DNA of 10,825 nucleotides from an uncultured Pseudomonadota bacterium. GTDB lineage: Bacteria; Myxococcota_A; UBA9042; CAIXZC01. The stretch lies in NCBI GenBank assembly GCA_937876385.1, contig CALFHQ010000135.1, forward strand, positions 1 to 10,825, in the 5' to 3' direction. The first letter of the stretch is position 1, and the number at the start of each line of letters is the position of its first letter. Under the pieces are notes generated by a model, which did no database searches, had not been told where the DNA came from, and saw only the letters and a program-made list of their open reading frames with translations. Positions 1 to 6,952 of the stretch are shown piece after piece. The position numbers and the translations under genes are program-made.

Positions 1-160
1 CCCCACCACTCCAGCAAACCTGACTACCGACTCATCCACACACCCCACCACTCCAGCAAACCTGACTACCGACTCATCCACACACCCCACCACTCCACCC
101 CACCGCTCCAGCAAACCTGACTACCGACTCATCCACACACCCCACCGCTCCAGCGCACCT
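1..160. repeat. 42-bp tandem repeat (minisatellite), cut by the window edge
   Basis: Two identical 42-bp units stand at 1-42 and 43-84. A truncated copy of about 13 bp follows (85-97), then a third full unit at 98-139 that differs by A to G in the CCACC[A/G]CTCC part. A partial unit starts at 140 and decays after about 15-20 bp. The core reads CCAGCAAACCTGACTACCGA, followed by CTCATCCACACA. The unit length is divisible by three, but on the minus strand each unit carries an in-frame TAG in the only frame that stays open into the repeat, so it is not read as a protein repeat there. The array continues out of the window, so its copy number is unknown. It looks like a non-coding intergenic minisatellite. 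The truncated unit suggests slippage or unequal recombination. Confidence 0.9.
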
Positions 161-715
161 GGCTTGCAACTCGGTCGGTCTTCTTGGGTGTCTTGTCCCT
201 TTGTCTTCCTTTCCTTCTCCCTCCTGAAAGCAGAGGTCTCCCGTTGAGAGAGGGAGGGTGAGTGAGCTTCAGGGACCCGATCTGGAAATCTCCGCCCTGA
301 GGACAGACCCCTGGGGGTTTGGTTTCCAACATCGGGGCACTGTCGCATTCCTCCCCTCTGGAGGCGCCAAAGCACCTCCATTCGGAAGTTCCGGGTCGCA
401 ACTTGGGATAGGGACGACACACTTCCCCTCGTTTTTCTTCGAGACAATGTCCATCGCCCTTGGCGCCACTACCTCCATTTGGAACTGGCCCCCCAGCGCC
501 GCAACAATCCGGTACCCCATGCCACAGATGATAAAGAGCACAACGGCCTTTGATTCCCTCGCCATGGAGAGGGGATCAAATCCGAACAGAGGTATTAACC
601 GTGTTCTGGATCCATTTGAGCACATTGACGGTGAAGAAAGTCGGGAAGGGGGAGGGGTCAGTGGGCGGGGGGATGCCCCCTCGAGCTTCCGAGGGGGCAT
701 TTTGGGGAATGACGG
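161..715. other. Intergenic stretch without a convincing gene
   Basis: About 550 bases separate the tandem repeat from the end of the macroglobulin gene. Open frames exist on both strands, but none has a Shine-Dalgarno sequence at its start and none resembles a known family. Bases 181-232 are pyrimidine-rich on the plus strand. One minus-strand frame (stop near 269, possible ATG at 565-563) would encode a short hydrophobic stretch (AVVLFIICGMGYRIVAALGG) that could be a membrane segment, but the bases before that ATG contain no ribosome binding site. The only clear structure is the hairpin at 673-700, listed separately. Confidence 0.6.
673..700 (-). terminator. GC-rich hairpin just after the macroglobulin stop codon
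   Basis: Bases 673-683 and 690-700 form a perfect 11-bp inverted repeat (ATGCCCCCTCG and CGAGGGGGCAT) around a 6-base loop. It begins 15 bases past the TAG at 716-718, a usual place for an intrinsic terminator of the minus-strand gene. The T-run expected on that strand is missing: C-rich sequence follows the stem. Four Ts (700-703) follow it in the plus direction instead. It may therefore be a bidirectional or plus-directed terminator, or an mRNA 3'-end stabilising stem. Confidence 0.65.
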
Positions 716-3700
716 CTACTCGACAACCTCGATTTCCTGGGAGTCCTGAGTCGCGTTGTTGGTGGAGTCGTAGTACATGGACACTTCGGCGCCGCCAGTC
801 TGCGCCTTGATGGGGTACTGCGCCACCAGAGAGTAAGTCACAACGATGGGCTGTCCGGCGGGAATCGAGTCGAAGTAGAGAATCAGTTGCTTGCCCATGG
901 TTTCGTACATGGACAGGATGCCCTCTGCTTTTTCCTCGGCCAGGTCCTGGGTCACGAGGGTGAATCCAGGGGGAATACCGATGGTGGCCAGGACCATACC
1001 GGCGAGTCCTTCCTGGTTGTTGGTGATGGTCACAGTAGCAGTAACCGTGTCGTTGATCTCCAGGGTTGTGCTGTCATAGTCGACGTTGATGTCCAGAGGA
1101 CCGGAGTTCACTGGAGCGTCATCCCACGGAATGTAGTGGGTGTCGACGATCTGGTAGGACAGAGCGCCGGTTCCGTTGTAGTCCAACTCGACGACGTTCT
1201 CGACAGGGTCGAGACCTTCCGTCAACTCGACCTGCCAGACGACATCCTTGTTGAAGTTGTCAAAGTCACGACTGGCGACCATTTCGCCGTTGAAATACAC
1301 ATCCACATGGGCATCGGTGTTCCCTGGGTTCATGGTCAAGGCCATGAGGAAAGTGCGAAGCGCCAGCACCGTTGCCTGGGTGTTGTATCCCCAGTTCCCT
1401 TGTGGGTCTTTGCTGCGAACGAGCCATTCCACGGCGCCGTTGACATCGCTGGGGTAGGACCCTTTGTGCCCCATGGCGAGGGCGACCAGCGCCGTCACTT
1501 CGACGTCAGCGCCGTCTCCATAGGAATTCACGAGGGTGGAGCCGTTGGCGGACCAGTGAACCACGTTTTCTTCCACTATGGCGTCATCGTGGAACTGGCC
1601 GAGGACATCGGAGAGTACTGGAGAACTGTCTCCAGCAGCTACGAGTGCGTTGGCGCACATGGCCCTGGTGTAGTTGTCGGTCTCGGCGGACACATTGGAT
1701 TTGATGAAGTTCAAAGCATTGCTGAAGCCGCTTTGGCCTTCGTAGCCACCAAAGGCAAGGGCCCAGGTGATGTAACAGGTTCCCCGCAAGCTGCTGGCCC
1801 CGAGGTTTTCGTTGCCTGCGTGGAGATGGCTCTCTTCGCTCCAGGAGCCATCCGCCTTCTGCACCGAGAAGAGGTAATCAGCCGAGCGATCGATGACCGC
1901 CTGGTCTACGGTTCCGTACACCGATTTGGTGTCGGTCAGCATCATCACGCCGACTGCGGACAAGATGGCGTTGCCGGGGTTGTCCCCTTCCCACCAGTTG
2001 AACCCGCCGGATTCACACTCAAAGGTCAAGATGCGCTGGTAACCGATGTTGACATATTCGATTGCCTGCATTTCGATTTCGGGGGTGAGGCTTCCAGCTT
2101 CCTGCATGTACTTCAAAGCCAGGACGTTGGGCCATGCTGACGACGTGGTCTGCTCGAAGCACCCACCGGGGAGCTGGAAAATGCTGTCCATTCCCTGGAC
2201 GATGTGCGAGGAGAGTCCGGGCAACACCTTGACGACGATACTCTGGGAGTTGTCGATGGCGTTTGTGGGGAAGGTCACGGTCTGGGTGATGTGGTCCGTG
2301 CTGGGGTTCTCCCCATCGTTGTCGAATCGAGCCGATTCGACGTGGGCCACGTCGGTTCCGTCAGGTTTCACTTCGACTGTCCGCATGATGGCATCCCCAG
2401 CGGTGTTCCCGCCGATTCCGTAAACGGTAAGGGAGTGCCAGCCAACGGTGAGGACCTTCACGGGGAAGTAAACTACGGACACTTCGCCCGGTCCCAATTC
2501 GATGGACTGGGAGTCTGCCCCGAGGAGCTGGAACCAATCTTCCGGTTCGACTTGGACTTCCACCGTCTGGGCGGTTTCCAGGTAGTTGTAGATGGCAACC
2601 GGGAAGGAGATTTCGTCATTCTGTGTCAAGTACTTCGGGAAATCGATGTCCACGAAGAAGTCCTGGAACACGACGATTCCGTCAGATCGGGATCCCAACT
2701 GTCCGGCCATGGAGGACGCCAGGGTGGTCATTCTCCACTCAGTGATGGAATCGGCCAGAGGGACCTCCACCGAGATCTTGCCATCCTCGCCGGTAATCAG
2801 GGACGGTGCCACGAAAAGAGTTTCGGGGAACCAGCTTCGAATGCGAATGGCGCTGTCGTCGCCCCCCTCTTCCGTCGGAGTCGACGGGTCTTCAGTGACG
2901 GTTCCGGCATCTGCTGTGGGCATGCCGCCACCCCACTCTCCGTCGTTCATGGCCATTTCGTCACCGAACCATCCCTGGCCGCCCCCCTTCCAGCGTTCGC
3001 CCATGAGGCCGTAGAGGTCGAGGGTTCCAACAAAGTCGTCCTCGGTATCCATGGTTTCGTCGGGGCCGGCGCTGGTGAAGGAGATGTTGCAACTGTAGTC
3101 GCCTCCGGCAAATTCCAGGTGAATCTTCTGTCCCCAGGCGTCCACATAGCGGGGCCCGTCGAAGTAGTCGATAAGGAAGGTGCAGGCGTCGTAGAAATCA
3201 ACGTTGTGCAGGGCGAGGATCGCTTCCAGGCGGTTCTGCATCTGAGCCGAGAGGGATGTGTAGTAGCCGTTCAAGGAGGCCTTCATGTCGCTCAAGCTCT
3301 GGCTCCACGAAGAGACCTTGGTTTGTCCCGAGGGAACATCACCCAGTGCGGACAATGCAGCAGTGGTGGTGTTCTCGATTCCGTCGGCCTCCTCCGATCC
3401 GGGTTCTGCCTCGGCGCTTTGTGCAAAAAGCTGCCCAAAGCTGGCGCCGCTTCCAGGACCGATCTGGTAGGTGGGGTTGGTCAGCTCGTCTTCCAGGTAG
3501 AAGTAGAGCTTGAGCAGTCCAGGTTTGATTTCAGAGAGGGCGTACACTGCTTCATCCACAATCTGGATGCCCAGTGCTGCCTGGGTGGGTTGATTGTCAA
3601 CGTCTTTGACCTCGAATTCCACCAGTGCGGTGTCCCCGGGAAGGTACTCTTCCTTGTCTGTGGTGATGGTCACATTGAGGTCCGACGCCGGCTGGACATA

Positions 3701-5620
3701 GATAATCCGACTGTCACGAATGAACTGGCCGTTTGCTGCCAGCATGTAGGCGTTGAGGACAAGCTCTTCGGACATCTCCTGATCGAGGTCCAGCATCAAG
3801 GAGCCAACTCCATCCACGACTTCGAGGGTGTGAGTCAGCACCGTCTGGTTCTTTCGAATGACATCGAGGAAGACGTGGTTGTACCCACCGACAACGTAGG
3901 CCGTGACTTCCACGGTTTCGCCGACCTTGAACACCGATCGGTTGGTGCGAAGGAGGATGGCCGATTCGCTTTCTCCCACGGAGTAGTCAAAGGTCGCCGT
4001 GGAGGTGCCTCCTTCCCCGTCGTCAGCTTCCACTTCGATATTCAGAATGCCGGCGTGAGGGGTCAAGGAAACTACGGCGGGGCCAAACGCGGGGATCATC
4101 ACCTGGTCGTCGGCTTCGTTCATCTCGGCGCCGTTGACAGTAAGGGTGCAAGTGGCCTGCACCGGGTTTCCGGTGGGATCGTTGACAAAGACGTAGAAGT
4201 TGTTGGCCACACCGGGAACCACAGAGCCACTCTCGGGAATCACGGCGATATCCAGTGGATTCTGCACCACCAGGAGGTTCTTCGCTATGGTCTGGGAGTG
4301 TTCCGCCGTATCGGTCACGGTGACTTCCATGAGAATGAGCGCCTTTCCCCCTTCCAGGGGCTGTCCCACGACATAGTCGGGGATCTTGTAGTCAAATGCG
4401 TAGAAGCCATCGGCGTTGGTCTGGCCGATGCTTTCCGTGGCAGGAACCCACTCGGCCTGGTATTGATAAGTCACGACCTTGACTTCTCCACCAGAGACGG
4501 GCTTGCCAAAGAAGTAGTCAGCGTTGACCTCCCCTTGAACTGTCTGCCCGGCGGTGTAATAGGACTTGTTGATTCGGACATCGACTTTGAACTTCGGCAG
4601 GGAGTAGCGGTCCACCGTGACACTCTTCTCGGTTTCCACGTCCCCGACGGTGACCTTCAATGTATAGGTCCCCAGAAGCACCTGGCTTCCCAAAGTGAAG
4701 CGGGCCCAGGCCACGCCATACTGGTTGGTGGTTCCTTCCTGCTTGAACACTTTGTTTCCCTTGGCATCCATCACTTCGAAGATGGCGGATTCGTCTGACA
4801 AGGGGTGATGATCGAATCGATCCAGCGCCAGGGCACGCAGGTGCATGGTCTGACTGGGTTGGTAGAGGGGCTTGTCCGACGTCAAGAGGAGCTTGCTCTC
4901 TCGAACCACTTCAACCCCGGTTTCTACTTCCGCTTCGCTGTCCCCGGACAGGGCAACGGCCCGAACCGAGAGACTGCCGGCTTCTTCTTCAGTGATTTCC
5001 ACTACGGCCAGACCCATCTCGTCGGTGGAAGCGCTCACTTCCCGTTCGTTTCCTTCGAGGTCGGTGAGGATAAGCTTCAAAGCCGTATCGGAGATCGGTT
5101 TGCCCGTCCTGGGATCCAGCAGGAACGCACGGAGGTTGCTGGCGTGCCCTTCATACATCTTGTCGGGAACCATCAACACAAGATCGCTCTTGTCCAGCAA
5201 CATGAAGAGGCTTCGAGCGCCCTTCATGGTCCCTGTGCTCATAGAGATCTGGTAGTCGATGACGTACTGGGCCTGGTCGCCGACACTCTCATAAGAGGGG
5301 AGCGTGTCCAGATGGGCCACGACAAAATCCTCTCCCGGCTCCAACCTGAAGTCGTCGTTTCCATCCACTGCGTAGTCGTCCGTGAGGTGCCGACACGTCA
5401 ATTCAATGGAACCGGAGACCCGCGAACTGGAGTCGTTGGTCATTGGGAAATAGACCTCGAGGCTGTTCCCAACGATGCGGGCATACATCCCCGCTTCGTC
5501 GAGATGCACGGCGCCGGCCTCGTAGTCATCCCCGATAACAGTCTCTTCTTCCGATCGGGCACACCCCAGGGCGAGGGCAAAAACAGTCACCAATACGGCC
5601 CAAAGTGAGAATCTATTCAT
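716..5620 (-). CDS. Alpha-2-macroglobulin family lipoprotein with intact thioester
   Basis: Predicted broad-spectrum protease trap of 1634 aa anchored in the envelope. Cleavage of a bait region should trigger a collapse that exposes a thioester and captures the protease. Residues 1-20 are a lipoprotein signal peptide ending ALALGC; Cys20 followed by Ala suggests the outer membrane. Macroglobulin domains follow: an MG2-like one near 243-335 (TSDKPLYQPSQ) and an MG3-like one from about 340 (LPKFKVDV). The segment near 647-694 ends GIQIVDEAVYAL. An inserted pseudopilin-like segment (about 787-870) and a low-complexity bait-like segment (about 874-924) precede the A2M core motif FPETLFV (about 930). 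The thioester motif is GCFEQ (Cys1154, Gln1157) at the front of an alpha-toroid domain (about 1130-1440). The last 125 residues resemble the vertebrate receptor-binding domain. I chose the ATG at 5620-5618, 7 nt from GGAGG; the adjacent ATG at 5623 is also possible. No pbpC partner, usual for the enterobacterial type, is in the window. Confidence 0.95.
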   Translation of the reverse strand: MNRFSLWAVLVTVFALALGCARSEEETVIGDDYEAGAVHLDEAGMYARIVGNSLEVYFPMTNDSSSRVSGSIELTCRHLTDDYAVDGNDDFRLEPGEDFVVAHLDTLPSYESVGDQAQYVIDYQISMSTGTMKGARSLFMLLDKSDLVLMVPDKMYEGHASNLRAFLLDPRTGKPISDTALKLILTDLEGNEREVSASTDEMGLAVVEITEEEAGSLSVRAVALSGDSEAEVETGVEVVRESKLLLTSDKPLYQPSQTMHLRALALDRFDHHPLSDESAIFEVMDAKGNKVFKQEGTTNQYGVAWARFTLGSQVLLGTYTLKVTVGDVETEKSVTVDRYSLPKFKVDVRINKSYYTAGQTVQGEVNADYFFGKPVSGGEVKVVTYQYQAEWVPATESIGQTNADGFYAFDYKIPDYVVGQPLEGGKALILMEVTVTDTAEHSQTIAKNLLVVQNPLDIAVIPESGSVVPGVANNFYVFVNDPTGNPVQATCTLTVNGAEMNEADDQVMIPAFGPAVVSLTPHAGILNIEVEADDGEGGTSTATFDYSVGESESAILLRTNRSVFKVGETVEVTAYVVGGYNHVFLDVIRKNQTVLTHTLEVVDGVGSLMLDLDQEMSEELVLNAYMLAANGQFIRDSRIIYVQPASDLNVTITTDKEEYLPGDTALVEFEVKDVDNQPTQAALGIQIVDEAVYALSEIKPGLLKLYFYLEDELTNPTYQIGPGSGASFGQLFAQSAEAEPGSEEADGIENTTTAALSALGDVPSGQTKVSSWSQSLSDMKASLNGYYTSLSAQMQNRLEAILALHNVDFYDACTFLIDYFDGPRYVDAWGQKIHLEFAGGDYSCNISFTSAGPDETMDTEDDFVGTLDLYGLMGERWKGGGQGWFGDEMAMNDGEWGGGMPTADAGTVTEDPSTPTEEGGDDSAIRIRSWFPETLFVAPSLITGEDGKISVEVPLADSITEWRMTTLASSMAGQLGSRSDGIVVFQDFFVDIDFPKYLTQNDEISFPVAIYNYLETAQTVEVQVEPEDWFQLLGADSQSIELGPGEVSVVYFPVKVLTVGWHSLTVYGIGGNTAGDAIMRTVEVKPDGTDVAHVESARFDNDGENPSTDHITQTVTFPTNAIDNSQSIVVKVLPGLSSHIVQGMDSIFQLPGGCFEQTTSSAWPNVLALKYMQEAGSLTPEIEMQAIEYVNIGYQRILTFECESGGFNWWEGDNPGNAILSAVGVMMLTDTKSVYGTVDQAVIDRSADYLFSVQKADGSWSEESHLHAGNENLGASSLRGTCYITWALAFGGYEGQSGFSNALNFIKSNVSAETDNYTRAMCANALVAAGDSSPVLSDVLGQFHDDAIVEENVVHWSANGSTLVNSYGDGADVEVTALVALAMGHKGSYPSDVNGAVEWLVRSKDPQGNWGYNTQATVLALRTFLMALTMNPGNTDAHVDVYFNGEMVASRDFDNFNKDVVWQVELTEGLDPVENVVELDYNGTGALSYQIVDTHYIPWDDAPVNSGPLDINVDYDSTTLEINDTVTATVTITNNQEGLAGMVLATIGIPPGFTLVTQDLAEEKAEGILSMYETMGKQLILYFDSIPAGQPIVVTYSLVAQYPIKAQTGGAEVSMYYDSTNNATQDSQEIEVVE

Positions 5621-5627
5621 CATTACA

Positions 5628-5632
5628 CCTCC
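5628..5632 (-). promoter_or_regulatory. Ribosome binding site of the macroglobulin gene
   Basis: GGAGG on the minus strand stands 7 nt before the ATG at 5620-5618 and 4 nt before the ATG at 5623-5621. The spacing favours the second ATG. It also argues against the long open extension to 5704, whose extra residues look neither like a signal peptide nor like coding sequence. Confidence 0.85.
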
Positions 5633-5667
5633 ATGTGTAAACTTCTTGCACGTTCCATCGTCGCACC

Positions 5668-5690
5668 TGGTTCCTGCAGCGCTGGGACCA
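5668..5690. promoter_or_regulatory. Inverted repeat in the leader region of the macroglobulin gene
   Basis: TGGTTCC at 5668-5674 can pair with GGGACCA at 5684-5690 (seven pairs including one G-T wobble) around a 9-base loop, TGCAGCGCT, which itself holds a short GC/GC pairing. A second small palindrome, ACCATTGGT, overlaps its right end (5687-5695). It lies about 45-70 bases upstream of the macroglobulin start, where an operator or a leader hairpin would fit. Function is unknown and chance remains possible. Confidence 0.3.
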
Positions 5691-5957
5691 TTGGTAACTC
5701 CCAAAGGTTGCCGTGGCTGGGGTCTCGAACCGGTTGCGTTGTTTGTCGTCCAACATAGTCATCCTGTTTTGTGTTCTCCACACCCCCCGTATACAGCAAG
5801 TCGCATGCCAGGACTTGACATTTCGACGATCCACCTCCCACCGGACTTGAGATGCGTGCGGGGACAAGGGCGAGGGCAGCACTTCTTGCGTTGCTTTGGC
5901 GATGTGGGCACAATGGGGCCTCGAAGGAGCCCGCTCCGGGTACCGCAAGAAGACGCT

Positions 5958-5962
5958 GGAGG
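5958..5962 (+). promoter_or_regulatory. Ribosome binding site of the radical SAM gene
   Basis: GGAGG with a 7-nt spacer precedes the ATG at 5970-5972. This sets the start of the radical SAM protein and rules out the longer open frame beginning at 5646, whose first 108 codons do not look like protein. Confidence 0.85.
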
Positions 5963-5969
5963 CTGCATC

Positions 5970-6950
5970 ATGACCCACTGGGCCGTACTATCACGAATCG
6001 CCCCCGGGTTTGTGTTGTCTGCTGCGGGTCGACCGGTGCCACTGGTGTTGGGGCTTGAGGTAACCCGTCGTTGCAACGCGTCGTGCAGCTATTGTTCAGT
6101 CTGTGAGGCTCCTGACGATGACATGCCCCTGGAGGTTCTGCTCTCCCTCCTCACCGAAGCCTACGCAGCCGGGAGTCGAATCGTCTCGTTCTCCGGAGGG
6201 GAGCCACTTCTCCGCAAGGATATCGAAGAGATCATCAACCACGCCTTCTGTTTGGGATTCCTGATTCGCCTGAACACCAACGGCACCCTTCCCATCTCCG
6301 ACAGCATCATGGAGAAGGTACCGTTGTATGATGTGAGCCTTGATGGGCCTGCTGAAGTTCAGCAATTGACCCGTCCCGGGGCCGACTTTGAGCGGGTGAA
6401 GGCCACCTTGGAGCGTTTGCGACGCCATCCCCGGGTCTCCTCCACCATCACGACGGTGCTTACGCGGCCGGCGCTGGAGCACCTCGATTCCTTGCTGAAG
6501 CTGGCTGAACGGTTTGATGCTCGAGTCAATTTCAACAGGCCACGTCCTTCCATGGGGGCAGACAAGGTGGAGGGGTGGCTGCTTGATTCCCAGGAATACG
6601 CCGTGGCGCTGCGGCGAATTCTCGAGCACCCCCTTCGACGACGGGTGCTCAATTCCACCGAAACGTTGCGCCACCTGTTTGCTTCCAACCCTTCTCCATT
6701 GGCTACCTGTCCCATGGGTCGAGTGAGTCTGCGGGTAGACCACGATGGGAGCTTCAACGACTGTTTCGAGCGCCCCCCTCTCTTGGATGTCCGCTACCCG
6801 GATGTCACCTTTGCAGAGGGATTTGCCCGCATCGTTGGTAGGCACCTGACGAATTGTCCCCGGTGTACCGTGGCCGAGTGCGTGAACACGTCTCTGCTGG
6901 TAGGGCTTTCCCCTGAGACCGCTTTGAGAACCCTGTTGTCCTTGCTGTAG
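5970..6950 (+). CDS. Radical SAM protein with C-terminal cysteine cluster
   Basis: A 326-aa radical SAM enzyme: a [4Fe-4S] cluster would cleave S-adenosylmethionine to a 5'-deoxyadenosyl radical. The substrate is unknown. The cluster motif is CX3CX2C at Cys35, Cys39 and Cys42, with an extra Cys45, preceded by the usual strand (LGLEVTRR). The SAM-binding GGEP lies at residues 76-79, and LNTNGT (101-106) and VSLDGP (122-127) match further barrel strands. The C-terminal part carries Cys247, Cys265, Cys296, Cys299 and Cys304, resembling a shortened SPASM or twitch auxiliary-cluster domain of the kind found in peptide- and protein-modifying radical SAM enzymes. It is convergent with galE, and its stop is 2 bp from the galE stop. 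No RiPP precursor, transporter or peptidase is visible beside it, so a modification role is only inferred from the family. Confidence 0.92.
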   Translation: MTHWAVLSRIAPGFVLSAAGRPVPLVLGLEVTRRCNASCSYCSVCEAPDDDMPLEVLLSLLTEAYAAGSRIVSFSGGEPLLRKDIEEIINHAFCLGFLIRLNTNGTLPISDSIMEKVPLYDVSLDGPAEVQQLTRPGADFERVKATLERLRRHPRVSSTITTVLTRPALEHLDSLLKLAERFDARVNFNRPRPSMGADKVEGWLLDSQEYAVALRRILEHPLRRRVLNSTETLRHLFASNPSPLATCPMGRVSLRVDHDGSFNDCFERPPLLDVRYPDVTFAEGFARIVGRHLTNCPRCTVAECVNTSLLVGLSPETALRTLLSLL

Positions 6951-6952
6951 TT

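Larger units (their letters stand above)
5621..5969. other. Divergent intergenic region, likely holding both promoters
   Basis: The 349 bases between the macroglobulin gene (minus) and the radical SAM gene (plus) must hold the promoters of both, unless transcription enters from elsewhere. Both frames that run through it are extensions lacking ribosome binding sites. A TTGACA hexamer at 5815-5820 has no acceptable -10 box at 16-18 bp, and a TATACG-like hexamer on the minus strand (about 5791-5796) has no matching -35. I therefore assign no promoter. An imperfect hairpin lies at 5668-5690. No tRNA or other RNA gene was recognised. Confidence 0.6.

Noticed and set aside
2204..4798. An 864-codon open frame on the plus strand opposite the macroglobulin gene
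   Set aside because: It is a shadow of the minus-strand gene caused by codon bias. It shows no known domain and no ribosome binding site, and the opposite frame matches a well-known family along its whole length.
5621..5704. N-terminal extension of the macroglobulin frame to 5704
   Set aside because: The extra 28 residues would bury the lipoprotein signal peptide, and the upstream ATG has no ribosome binding site, whereas GGAGG precedes the inner ATG pair.
5700..5760. A possible tRNA on the minus strand, suggested by a GGTTCGAGACC sequence
   Set aside because: The bases flanking the TTCGAGA do not pair as a T-arm stem, and no acceptor or anticodon arm can be drawn.
5815..5820. TTGACA as a -35 promoter element for the radical SAM gene
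   Set aside because: No hexamer resembling TATAAT lies 16-18 bases downstream, and the hexamer is expected by chance in a region of this size.
5646..5969. N-terminal extension of the radical SAM frame to 5646
   Set aside because: The 108 extra residues look non-coding, and a GGAGG at 7 nt marks the ATG at 5970.
5852..6058. A 68-codon plus-strand frame upstream of and overlapping the radical SAM gene, considered as a precursor peptide
   Set aside because: It has no ribosome binding site, overlaps the enzyme start by almost 90 bases, is Arg/Ala-rich as expected of a shadow frame, and has no leader-core pattern.
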